From the NCBI GenBank assembly GCA_022749755.1, contig CM040451.1:9499871-9563870 (forward strand): a DNA stretch of 64,000 nt. Direction: 5' to 3'. The notes under the pieces were generated by a model. The model was not told the origin of the DNA. It did not search any database and saw only the letters and a list, made by a program, of their open reading frames with translations. The stretch comes from Azadirachta indica. Lineage: Eukaryota > Streptophyta > Magnoliopsida > Sapindales > Meliaceae. Both the position numbers and the translations under genes were made by a program. Positions 47,470-59,202 of this stretch are shown piece after piece; the stretch's first letter is position 1; every line of letters starts with the position of its first letter.

Positions 47470-49484
47470 ATGAATCCTGCAATATATTTCACCTTAATTC
47501 TCATACTTCTCCCTCTTTATCTTATCTTGACTAGGAAAACTTCACAAAAGCTTCCACCAGGTTCTTTGGGGCTCCCTGTTGTAGGTCAAACTCTTAGCTT
47601 TCTGCATGCACGACACACCAGCAGAATAGAAAAATGGTTTGAAGATAGAATCAGAAAATATGGTCAAATTTGCAAACTCAGCATCTTTGGGACCCCAACA
47701 GTATTCCTACATGGGCAAGCTGCAAATAAATTTGTCTACACTTGTGATGGCAACATACTTGCCAATCAGCAACCATCATCAATCAGAAGGATTTGTGGGG
47801 AGAAAAATATGACAGAGTTGAGTGGTGATGACCACAAGCGTGTAAGGGGAGTGCTTGCATTATTTTTAAATCCTGAAGTTTTGAAACAGTATGCTGGAAA
47901 AATGGATGAAGAAATCAGAAAGCATCTCCAGATGCATTGGCATGGCAAGCAAAAGGTTGCGGTATGTCAAAATTATCAGATATGCAAAAACATAAACAGA
48001 ACTAAGTTGATGCATATATAATCATTAAAATCAGCAAACAGACTAAAAACTAAAAACATTAGCATTACATCTTGATTTTCTTCTCTTCTCTGATATTTGT
48101 TTGAATCAAACTCAAAATGATGTTGTGCAGTTAAAAAATGATTCAAAAGAACAACCGCCCACCTCAAGGCCAAGAAATCACTATTGCTGGATGTTGAAAA
48201 TATGTTTAATTGTGCAACGTTTTGCTTTATATATGTTATTCTACTCTCCTTGTTAAACAAAACTGGACATTTCTCTTCTACAAAACAATATAGGCCATGC
48301 CATTGATGAAGACCCTCACTTTCAACATAATGAGCTCTCTTATCTTTGGAATTGAGGCAGGAGCAACAAGAAATGCACTTCTACAACATTTTCAGGATAT
48401 GATGGATGGAATTGTGTCGATACCAATAGATTTTCCCTTCACACGCTTCCACCGTAGCCTCAAGGCTAGAACAAAAATTAAAGCAATGATAATGAATCTT
48501 GTATATGAAAAGAAGGCAGCATTGAAGCAACAGACTGCTTTTCCTCAACAAGATTTCATCACTTGCTTGCTTGGTACACAGAGCAAGAGCAACATAACAG
48601 TGATTTCAGATGAGGAAATTGTAGATAATACCATAATTATAATGATTGCCGGACATGACACATCCTCTGTACTCCTTACTTTCTTGGTCAGGCTTTTAGC
48701 TAGTGATCCATCTGTATGTGCCAACATTGTCCAAGGTATGAAAGAAACTCTGCCTTTTAGACATTTGAGTCAATTAGTGTAAGAAATAGTTGTCAGATTT
48801 ATCCCCAATCTTGTGCATGTGATCTCATATTTACTTTATGAACTTAATAAATAACTACTTGAGATTGTAGAACAAGAGGAAATAGCTAAGAGCAAGGCTA
48901 CAGGGGAGCTCCTCACATGTGACGATCTTGCAAAAATGAAGTATACTTGGAGAGTAGCATTGGAGACTCTAAGGATGACCCCTCCTTTGTAAGGAATCTT
49001 CAGAAAAGCTGTCAGAGATTTCGAATATGGAGGATATATTATCCCTAAAGAATGGCAAGTATGAGAGGATGCTTCCTATATTTTGCTTCCTATTCTTTGT
49101 AGCATTCAATAACCTGTATTGTAGTTTCATCTCTAAAATCTAGTACTGATGGGCATTTTCCTAAAAATTCAGATAATGTTGGCTTCGTCAGTGACACATA
49201 TGGATGAGAATCTCTTCACAGATCCATCAAAGTTTTATCCAACGCGTTTTGAGAGAAAAGCACTACCTTTTAGCTTTGTGGCATTTGGAGGAGGACCGAG
49301 GATCTGTCCAGGATATGAGTTTGCACGACTCGAAACTCTAGCTACAATACATTACTTGGTGACCCAATTCAGATGGAAACTTTGCCACAATGATAATTCT
49401 TTCTGCAGAAAACCTTTTCCAGTTTTCAAGCAAGGATTGCCAATTGAAATTATGGCCAAGAACTCTGTCAATCAATTTCAATAA
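47470..49484 (+). pseudogene. P450 CYP716-like copy C, one stop codon, chimeric
   Basis: Exons 47470-47961, 48294-48735, 48871-49058 and 49173-49484 keep frame and splice sites over 478 codons. The AGHDTSS and FGGGPRICPG motifs are present. One nonsense codon, TAA at 48990-48992, interrupts exon 3 just after the ExxR helix (TLRMTPPL). It is a TCA-to-TAA change compared with copy F. Exons 1-2 resemble copies A and D, whereas exon 3, intron 3 and exon 4 (THMDENLFTDPSKF, GYEFARLE) are near-copies of the B-type tails of E and F. The locus is thus a join of two P450 types. Intron 1 is about 330 bp, longer than in the other copies. Confidence 0.85.
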
Positions 49485-49713
49485 GTTTTATTGATATCAA
49501 TAAAAGTTGAATCAGGCCAAGTCATGACAAAGGTGTTATAGTATTTGGAAATAGCCTATAGAAGTGTTAAAAGATAATCCCAAACTAATGCATAAAAGTC
49601 TGACATGAAAAAATAACTGAGCATAAATCAAGATACCGTTGGAAACTTTCTTATAAATGAATTTGCTCATTTCATTAGATTCCATCTCCTGCAAATATTT
49701 TTCTCAATCAGAC
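49485..49713. other. Spacer between copies C and D
   Basis: Related to the C/E/F tail spacer (TTGAATCAGGCCAAGTCATGACAA), but lacking the roughly 300-bp block present between E and G and between F and H. A TATAAAT at about 49652 lies 60 bp before the copy D start. Confidence 0.6.
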
Positions 49714-51402
49714 ATGAGTCTTGCGAACTTTATCTTATTTTTTCTTCTTGTCCTCCCTCTTTATCTTATACTGAGGAGGAAAACTTCCAAAAAGCTACCA
49801 CCAGGTTCGTTTGGGTTACCCATTTTAGGTCAAAGCCTTAGCTTTCTACATGCTAGGCGTACCAACGCCGCAGAGCATTGGCTTCAAGAGAGAATAAGAA
49901 AATATGGCCCCATTTCAAAACTGAACCTGCTAGGGACCCCAACAGTATTCCTCCATGGACAAGCAGCAAACAAGTTTGTTTATACTTGTGATGGAAACAC
50001 ACTCGCCAATAAGCAACCCGCATCGATCAGAAGAATTTGTGGTGAAAGAAATATAATGGAGTTGGGTGGAGATGATCACAAGCGTGTGAGAGGAGCGCTT
50101 GTATCATTCTTAAAGCCTGAAGTACTCAAGCAATATGTTGGAAAGATGGATGACGAGGTCAGGAAACATCTGGAGATGCACTGGAATGGTAAAGAAAAGG
50201 TTCAGGTATCTCAAAATAATGTGTATTCACTTCTTTTGTGCAATATGTTGCTATCAAATTTATTTTGTTTTTGTTAACAATATAGGTAATGCCACTGATG
50301 AAGATCCTCACCTTTAGCATTATGAGCTCACTTATATTCGGAATTGAACAACGAGAAAGAAGAGACGCACTTGCAACACTCTTCCAACAAATGATGGATG
50401 GGGTCCTATCAATACCGATAAACTTCCCTTTCACACACCTCAATCGTAGCCTCAAGGCAAGCAGAAAGGTTAGAACCATGATAAAGGATCTTATACGTGA
50501 AAAGCGGGCAGCATTAGAATAACACACTGCTTTTCCTAGTCAAGATCTCAGCAGTTGCTTGCTCACTATCCGAAACGAGGACAATTCAGTGGTATTATCT
50601 GATGATGAAATTACAGACAACTCTATCATTATTATGATGGCAGGACACGACACAACTTCCATCCTACTCACATTCTTGATCAGGCTTCTTGCAAATGATC
50701 CATCCGTTTATGCCTTCATTCTTCATGGTATTCATATAAAATAAAAAAAAAAAACTGAAAACATCATTTATTAGAATACATATTAACTAATTACTTGGGA
50801 TTTCGTAGAACAAGAGGAGATAGCTAAGAGCAAGGCTGTAGGGGAGCTACTCACATGGGATGACCTAGCCAAAATGAAGTATACTTGGAGAGCAGCGACA
50901 GAGATTCTAAGAATGACTCCTCCAGTATTTTCTTTTTTCAGGAAAGTCCTTAAAGATTTTGAATATGAAGGATACACTATTCCCAAAGGATGGCAAGTAG
51001 GTTAGAGACTCTATCCTATTCCTTGCCTGATCTACTTCCATTAATCACTATTACTTATATGTGATTTGATTCTGGGATTTTTAGGTGATGTGGGCAGCAT
51101 GCATGACACACATGGATGAGCAGATTTTCCCTGAGCCATCAAAGTTTGATCCAACGCGATTTGAGAAACAAGCGGCAGCACCACCCTTCAGTTTTGTGGC
51201 ATTTGGAGGAGGACCAAGGATGTGTCCTGGAAATGAATTTGCCAGGATTGAAACGCTAGTTACAGTTCATTACCTGGTAAGTCAGTTTACATGGAAGCTT
51301 TGTAGCACAGACAGCTCTTTCTCCAGGGATCCAACGCCAGTTTTCAAGGAGGGACTACCAATTGAAATCAAGCCAAAGACCTGTGTTGCTACTGCCAATT
51401 AA
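49714..51402 (+). pseudogene. P450 CYP716-like copy D, full length but one premature stop
   Basis: Exons 49714-50205, 50286-50727, 50809-50996 and 51085-51402 total 480 codons with intact GT-AG borders. Motifs are complete: KLPPGSFGLP, AGHDTT from residue 283, EILR for ExxR, DPTRFEK and FGGGPRMCPG. The only lesion is TAA at 50520-50522 in exon 2, where copies G and H have CAA (Gln), a C-to-T change. If real, translation stops after about 242 residues, before the I-helix. With a single lesion, copy D may be a very young pseudogene, a null allele of a functional gene, or a sequencing error. Confidence 0.85.
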
Positions 51403-51419
51403 CTGAACAAAACTAGTCA

Positions 51420-52190
51420 TAAGAACTATTAAATAACCTTCTTTAATAACCTCAATAGTTTCAAGGATTATTGTAATTTCCTTCTCACTTGTATTGCTTG
51501 AAGTTTAAATCCTAAATCACTAATCAACAAAAAAAAAAACAGAAGGAAATTTAAAATTATAAACAAATAAACATTTAGAATCACAATTTGGTAATTTTTT
51601 AATTGAAATTTGTGCAATTATTATACTATTTTCGATCAAGTTATAATTATGCGTGCCGCATGCTTGCTGATTTTTAATAATTATTTTTTTTCTTTTAATT
51701 TGATAACATTTATCAATTACATTATTTTAAAATTATTAAAATTATATGTAATTAAAAAATAATGAAGAAAAAAAAAAGAGAATATTTTATAACTGCATTA
51801 TCCTTAATTGTTAAGGGTTTCATGATATCTCTTTTTTTATTTTATTCTTTTCTTACTTTTCTTTCTTTTCTTTTCCCATAAGAACAAGAGTCAGGGATCA
51901 ATATTCCGAAGTTCATTTCTACTCGAGTTTTAAGAGTATTATTTAAAGAAAAAGAAAAATAATGGAATTATTCTAATGGCATATGGGTTTAAAGAACTAA
52001 ATGAGGAAAAGTGAATTTACCAAGTCTAGTCCATGATATCATGGCCGATGAACAACTTAATAGGCCTTAGATTATCAAGTAACAATCTTTTATTCCTAAT
52101 CTAAGATTAGACCTTTTAGAATTTGTTTGATATAATATAGTATGTAGACCAATCATGGAGCCAGTAAGCCTTTTGCCATTATAAAATCCT
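51420..52190. other. Array spacer between copies D and E
   Basis: Bases 51403-51535 match the 3' flank of copies G and H. From about 51815 the unit-edge sequence seen at 44440 and 56540 recurs. At about 52030 it reads through the site occupied by the solo LTR elsewhere. Confidence 0.75.
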
Positions 52191-52196
52191 TCGCAT

Positions 52197-53752
52197 TCTC
52201 CTTCTGCATTTGATCCTTTCAAGGGGAAATTCAAAAAAGCCTCCACCAGCTTCTTTTGGGATTCCTATAATAGGCCATAGCCTCGGCTTTTTGCGTGCTA
52301 TATGTGCACACTGATTATTGATACAATAGAAGAATGGTTTCAAATTAAAGAGAATAAGAAAATATGGTCCTACAGTATTTCGCCAGTATTTCGCCAGGAC
52401 AAATGCAGAAGGACATCACTTCTCGGGACCCCAACAGTATTTCGCCAGGACAGGCTGCTAACAAGTTTGTCTATACTTGTGACAGCACCACACTTGTTCC
52501 TCATCAACCACCATCATTCAAAATGTTTTGTGGTGAGAGGAATATATAGGATCTGAATATGGAGATGAACACAAGCGTGTTATAGGAGTCCTTATATCTT
52601 TTTTGAAGCCTGAAGTTTTGAAGCAATATGTTGGCAAAATGGAAGAAGAAATCAGAAAGCATCTTGAAATTCATTGGCTTGGCAAGCTAAACATAACGGT
52701 ATGTTCGAAAATTTTTAATTGGCAAATATCAAAAAGAAAAATGATGGTGTTTTTCCTTGCATAAATATGAGTTTCCATTTTTCTGTTTTCATGAAAACAT
52801 AGGTAATGCCATTGATGAAGACCCTGACGTTCAACATAATGTGCTCTCTTCTATTTGGGATAGAACAAGGAGCAAGCAGAGATGCCCTTATTGAGCTTGT
52901 ACTACATATCATTGATGGCTTATTATTCTTACCAATAAATTTTCCTTCTACACGTTTCAGTCGAGGCCCGCATAAAAGAGAAAATTTTAGAACAAACAAT
53001 GATCATGGATCTCATACAGGAAAGGAGGACAGCATTAAATAATCAAACTGCTTTTCCTCATCAAGATCTCATAACTTGCTTGCTTACCATTCGAAATGAT
53101 GACAATTCAATTGTATTATCAGATGAAGAAATAGTAAACAATGTCATAGCTTTAGTGATTGCTGGACATGGCACATCCTCAATTCTAATCACCTTCTTGC
53201 GACAATGAAGTACACTTGGAGAGTAGCATTGGAGACTTTAAGGATGACCCCTCCTTTGTAAGGAAACTTCAGAAAAGCTGTCAGTGATTTTGAATATGAA
53301 GGATATATTATACCTAAAGGATCCAAGTATGAGAGAAGGCTTCCTATATTTTGCCTCCTATTCTTTGTAGCATTACATAACCTGCAGCGTAGTTTCATCT
53401 CTAAAATCCAGTACTGATGGGTATTTTCCTAAAAGTTCAGATAAGGTTGGCTTCATCGATGACACATATGGACGAGAATCTCTTCACAGATCCATCAAAG
53501 TTCGATCCAAGACGTTCTGAGAAGCAAGCACTACCTTTTAGCTTTGTGGCATTTGGAGGACGGAGGATCTGTCCAGGGTATGAGTTTGCAAGACTCGAAG
53601 CTCTAGCTACAATGCATTACTTGGTGACTCAATTCAGATGGAAGCTTTGCCAAAGGATAATTCTTTTTGCAGAAATCCCTTTCCAGTTGTCATGCAAGGA
53701 TTGCCGCCAATAGAAACTGAGGCAAAGAACTCTGTCAATCAATTTCTATAAG
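52197..53752 (+). pseudogene. P450 CYP716-like copy E, decayed B-type
   Basis: Recognisable blocks are exon 1 (about 52200-52698), exon 2 (52803 to about 53199), exon 3 remainder (to 53326) and exon 4 (53441 to about 53752). The start codon region is deleted. A local filler repeat (ACAGTATTTCGCCAG, about 52374-52455) disrupts exon 1, and stops and frameshifts follow (e.g. near 52548). The I-helix Asp is lost (AGHGTSS). A deletion fuses exon 2 (ACCTTCTTG) to exon 3 (ACAATGAAGTAC), removing intron 2, and the stop CCTTTGTAAGG in exon 3 matches copy C. The haem loop has lost residues. No functional enzyme can be made. Confidence 0.85.
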
Positions 53753-54601
53753 TTTATATATATCAATAAAAATTGAATCGGGGCTTTTCTATTTGTCAAG
53801 CAAGGATTGCCTGCCAATAGAAAATGAGGCAAAGAACTCGGCCAATCAATTTCAATAAGTTTTATTTATATCAATAAAAATTGAATCAGGCCAAGTCATG
53901 ACAAAGATGTCATAGTATTTGTAAAATGTTTAATGTAATTGATCAAGCAAATCTCTTGATTTGCATGATCAATAACATTAATGCCACCTGATTGTATTTG
54001 ATTTTTCTTTATAGTTATGTTTCTGAATATTTTGTTACTTTTAGTAATAAAAGCCTATATAAAGGCTCAGTATTGTATTCAAATTATCAAGAAATTCAGA
54101 AATACATGACATTTCTAGGAATGTTCGGCGCTTGTTATGACAACGGTCTTCCTCTTGACCTGGATCACTGTTGAAAACTTGAAAATTTGTTTAGAGTCTA
54201 ATTAAAGATGCCTATAGAAATAGAAGTGTTAAAAGATAATTAATCTCAAACTAATGCATAAAACTCTAACATGAAAAATACCTGAGCATTTTGGTTTACC
54301 ATTAAATTGTCTGAATAGATGTATAAAAGAAAAGCCCCTTAGAAATACATTTATTTTGTCAATAAATGAGTGAGGAAAAACCTATGCAGTTTCCTGAAAA
54401 TACCACCAAATTTTGTACATTATATCAAATGCATAAGGACAACACTATATTGACAAGAACAAAAAAACAAAACTATGGTGGCTAATCTAACGAGGTTACT
54501 GCTAGTGAGGACAATAATCAAGATACCACTGGAGACTTTTCTATAAGTATATTCCCCCATTTCATTAGATCCTATCTCCTGCAAATATTTCTCAATCAGA
54601 C
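53753..54601. other. Spacer between copies E and G, with extra block
   Basis: Includes a second partial copy of the E tail end (about 53795-53885). It also holds a roughly 300-bp block (about 53925-54205) that is shared with the F-H spacer (about 58510-58800) and absent from the C-D spacer. The block carries AGCCTATATAAAGGCTCAGTA and GTATTCAAATTATCAAG, features like a Copia LTR promoter and R region. Confidence 0.6.
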
Positions 54602-56322
54602 ATGAGTCTTGCAAACTGTGTCTTATTTTTTCTTCTTGCCCTCCCTCTTTATCTAATAGTGAGGAGGAAAACTTCCAAAAAGCTACCACCAGGTTCTTTC
54701 GGATTACCCATTTTAGGTCAAAGCCTTAGCTTTCAACACGCTATGCGCACCAACGGAGGAGAACATTGGCTTTAAGAGAGAATAAGAAAATATGGCCCCA
54801 TTTCAAAACTGAACTTTTTAGGGTGCCCAACAGTATTCCTCCATGGACAGCCAGCAAACAAGTTCGTTTATTCTTGTGATGGAAACAAACTTGCCAATCA
54901 GCAGCCCGCATCTATCAGAAGACTTTGTGGCGAAAGAAATATAATGGAGTTGGGTGGAGATGATCACAAGCGTGTGAGAGGAGCGCTTGTATCATTCTTA
55001 AAGCCTGAAGTACTCAAGCAATATGTTGGAAAGATGGATGAAGAGGTCAGGAAACATCTGGAGATGCACTGGAATGGTAAAGAAAAGGTTCAGGTATCTC
55101 AAAATAATGTGTATTCACTTCTTTTGTGCAATATGTTGCTATCAAATTTATTTTGCGTTCGTTAACAACATAGGTAATGCCACTGATGAAGATCATCACC
55201 TTTAACATTATGAGCTCACTTATATTCGGAATTGAACAACGAGAAAGAAGAGATGCACTTGCAACACTCTTCCAACAAATAATAGATGGGGTCCTATCAA
55301 TGCCAATAAACTTCCCTTTCACACGATTCAATCGTAGCCTCAAGTCAAGCAGAAAGGTTAGAGCCATGATAAAGGATCTTATACGTGAAAAACGGGCAGC
55401 GTTAGAACAACAAACTGCTTTTCCTAAGCATCAAGATCTCATCAGTTGCTTGCTCACTATCCGAAACGAGGACAATTCAGTAGTATTATCCGATGAGGAA
55501 ATTATAAACAACGCTATCGTTATTATGATTGCAGGACACGACACAACTTCCATCCTACTCACATTCTTGATCAGGCTTCTTGCAAATGATCCATCTGTTT
55601 ATGCCTCCATTCTTCATGGTATGCATTTAAAATTAAAAGAAAAAAAACTCAAAACATCATTTATTGGAATACATGCATATTAACTAACTAATTACTTGGG
55701 ATTTCGTAGAGCAAGAGGAGATAGCTAAGAGCAAGGCTGTAGGGGAGCTACTCACATGGGAAGACCTAGTCAAAATGAAGTATACTTGGAGAGCAGCGAC
55801 AGAGATGTTAAGAATAAATCCGCCAGTATTTTGTTCTTTCAGGAAAGTTCTTAAAGATTTTGAATATGAAGGATACACCATTCTCAAAGGATGGCAAGTA
55901 TGTTCATAACTCACAAGACTCCATATTATTCCTTGCCTGTTCTACTTTCATTAGTCAATATTACTTATCTGTGATTGATTTTCTGGGATTTTTAGGTTAT
56001 GTGGGCGGCATGCATGACACACATGGATGAACAGACTTTCCCGGAGCCATCAAAGGTTGATCCAACACGATTTGAGAAACAAGCAGCAGCAGCAGCAGCA
56101 CCACCCTTTAGTTTCGTGGCATTCGGAGGAGGACCAAGGATGTGTCCTGGAAATGAATTTGCTAGAATTGAAACGCTGGTTACAGTTCATTACCTGGTAA
56201 ATCAGTTTAAATGGAAGCTTTGTAGCACAGACAGTTCTTTCTCCAGGGATCCAATGCCAGTTTTCAAGGAGGGACTACCAATTGAAATCAAGCCAAAGAC
56301 CTGTGTTGCTACTGCCAATTAA
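54602..56322 (+). pseudogene. P450 CYP716-like copy G, full length but one premature stop
   Basis: Exons 54602-55093, 55174-55618, 55710-55897 and 55996-56322 total 484 codons with good splice sites. The motifs AGHDTT, EMLR and FGGGPRMCPG are intact. The single nonsense codon is TAA at 54773-54775 (codon 58), where copies D and H carry CAA, again a C-to-T change. Exon 2 has one extra codon (PKHQD), and exon 4 has three extra Ala codons from GCA repeat growth. A truncated P450 could only restart well downstream, without the membrane anchor. Copy G is the closest relative of copy D, including introns and 3' flank. Confidence 0.85.
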
Positions 56323-56957
56323 CTGAACAAAACTAGTCATAAGAACTATTAAATAACCTTCTTTAATAACCTCAATAGTTTCAAGGATTATTGTAATTTC
56401 GTTCTCACTTGTATTGCTTGAAGTTTAAATCCTAGATCACTAACCAACAAAAGACAGAATCAAAATTTTATAACTATAAACAAAACAAACATTTAAAATA
56501 GATAATATAACTGTAGTATTATCCTTAATTGTTAAGGGTCTCATGATATCTCTTTTTTCCTTTTTTTTTTTTGCTTTTCTTACTTTTTTTACTTTTCTTT
56601 TTCTACAAGAACAAGAGAGCAGGGATCAATATTCAATAGTTCATTTCTACTACAGTTTAAGAGTATTATTTAAAGAAAAAGGAAAATAATGGAATTTTTC
56701 TGATGGCAAATGGGTTTAAAGAACTAAATGAGGAAAAGTGATTTTACCAAGTCTAGTCCATGATATCATGGCAGATGAACAGCTATACTAGGCCTTAGAT
56801 TACCAAGTAACCGTCTTTTATTCTTAATCGAATTAGACGTTTTACAATTTGTTTGTTATAATATAGTATGTAGACCAATCAGAGAGCTAATAAGCCTTTT
56901 GCCATTATAAAATTCTTCCACTGAATTACAACATCTCATGAAAAACATCGCTTATCA
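56323..56957. other. Array spacer between copies G and F
   Basis: Repeats the D-E spacer: 3' flank, unit edge at about 56540 with its pyrimidine tract, and the uninterrupted LTR target site at about 56755. Confidence 0.75.
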
Positions 56958-58440
56958 ATGAATCCTGTAATCTATTTCACCACACTACTTCTCATTCTCC
57001 TGCATTTGATCCTATCAAGGGGAAATTCAAAAAAGCTTCCACCAGGTTCTTTTGGGATTCCTATAATTGGCCATAGCCTCTGTTTTTTGCGTGCTATATG
57101 TGCACACTGATTACTGATAAAATAGCAGAATGGTTTGATCATATTAAAGAGAATAAGAAAATATGGTCCTGTTTCTAAACTTAGTCCTTTTGGGACCCCA
57201 ACTGTATTTCTTCATGGACAGGCTGCTGATAAGTTTGTCTATACTTGTGACATCTCATCAACCACCATCATTCAAAATGATTTGTGGTGAGAGGAATAGA
57301 TTGGATCTCAATGGAGATGAACACAAGCATGTTAGAGGAGTTTTTATATCTTTTTTGAAGCCTGAAGTTTTGAAGCCATATGTTGGCAAAATGGATGAAG
57401 AAATCAGAAAGCATCTTGAAATTCATTGGCTTGGCAAGCGAAACATAACTGTATGTCAAAAATTTTTAATTGGCAAATATTAAAAAGAAAAATGATGGTG
57501 TTTTTCCTTGCATGAAATATGGGTTTTCATGAAAACATAGGTAATGCCATTGATGAAGACCCTGATCTTCAACATAATGTGCAAGCGGAGATGCCCTATT
57601 GAGCCTCTAAGACAGATCATTGATGGAGCATTATCCTTACCAATAAATTTTCCTTTTACACGTTTCACTTGAGGTCCCCATAAAAGAGAAAATTTTAGAA
57701 CAACGATCATGGATCTCATACAGGAGAGGAGGACAGCATTAAATAATCAAACTGCTTTTCCTCATCAAGATCCCATAACTTGCTTGCTTAGTATTCAAAA
57801 CGATGACAATTCAATTGTACTATCTCATGAAGCAATAGTAAACAATGTCATAGTTTTAATGATTGCTGGACATGACACATCCTCAATTCTAACTACCTTC
57901 TTGCAAAAATGAAGTACACTTGGAGAGTACCATTGGAGACTCTAAGGATGAACCTTTCCTTTGTCAGGAACCTTCAGAAAAGCTGTCAGAGATTTTGAAT
58001 ATGAAGGATATATTATCCCTAATGGATGGCAAGTATGAGAGAATGCTTCCTATATTTTGCCTGTAGCATTACATAACCTGTAGTGTAGTTTCATCTCTAA
58101 AATCTAGCATTGATGGGCATTTTCCTAAAATTTTAGATAATGCTGGCTTCATCAGCGACACACATGGATGAGAATCTCTTCACAGATCCATCAAAGTTTG
58201 ATCCATCACGTTTTGAGAAACAAGCACTATCTTTTAGCGTTGTGGCATTTGGAGGAGGACCCCGGATGTGTCCAGGATATGAGTATGCAAGAGTCGAAAC
58301 TCTAGCTACAAAAAATTACTCGGTGACCCAGTTCAGGCTTTGCCAAAAGGATAATTCTTTCTGCAGAATCCTTTTCCAGTTGTCAAGCAAGGTCTGCCGC
58401 CAATAGAAATTGAGGCAGCAAAGAACTCTGTAAATCAATT
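56958..58440 (+). pseudogene. P450 CYP716-like copy F, decayed B-type
   Basis: Exon remnants are 56958-57450, 57541 to about 57903, a fused exon 3 part to 58032, and exon 4 from 58137. Exon 1 has several frameshifts and lost segments. Exon 2 has an internal deletion just after the AACATAATGTGC phrase. It shares with copy E the deletion joining ACCTTCTTG of exon 2 to AAAATGAAGTACAC of exon 3. Unlike C and E it keeps TTGTCAGG at the exon 3 site that is TTGTAAGG there. The haem loop FGGGPRMCPG is intact, but the upstream frame is broken many times. Confidence 0.85.
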
Positions 58441-59202
58441 TCAATTTTATTTATATCGATAAAAATTGGATGAGGACAAGTCATGACAAAGATGTCATAG
58501 TATTAGTAAAAAGTTTAATGTTATTGATCAAGCAAATCTCTTGATTTGCATGATCAATGACATTAATGCCACCTTGATTTTGCCACCTGATTGTATTTGA
58601 TTTTTCTTTATAGTTATGTTTTTGAATATTTTGTTACTATTAGTAATAAAAGCCTATAAAAAGGCTAAGTATTGTATTCAAATTATCAAGAAATTCAGAA
58701 ATATATAACATTTCTAAGAATGTTTTGCTCTTGTTGTGACAATATAATGGTCTTCCTCTTGACCTAGATCACTGTTGAAAATTTGAAATTTTGTTTAGAG
58801 TCTAACAGGGAATTAAAGAAGCCTATACCAGTGCTAAATCTCAAACTAATGCATAAAACTCTAACAAGAAAATTAATTACCTGAGCATTTTGGTTTACCG
58901 TGAAATTGTCTCAATAGAAGCATAAAGTAGAAGCCGTTTAGAATACATTTATTTTGTCAATACATGAGTAAAGAAAAGCTAATCAGTTTCTTGAAAATAC
59001 CACAAAGTTTTGTACATTATGTCAAACGCATAAGGACATTGTGCAATATATTGACAAGAACCAAAAAAAAATGAAAATGGTGCTAATGCAACGAGGTTAT
59101 TACTAGTGAGGACAATAATCAAGATACCATTGGAAACTTTTCTATAAATGAGTCCCCTCATTTCATTAGATCCCATCTCCTGCAAATATTTCTCAATCAG
59201 AC
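58441..59202. other. Spacer between copies F and H
   Basis: Closely repeats the E-G spacer, including the LTR-like block with AGCCTATAAAAAGGCT. A TATAAAT at about 59142 lies near the former copy H start. Confidence 0.6.
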
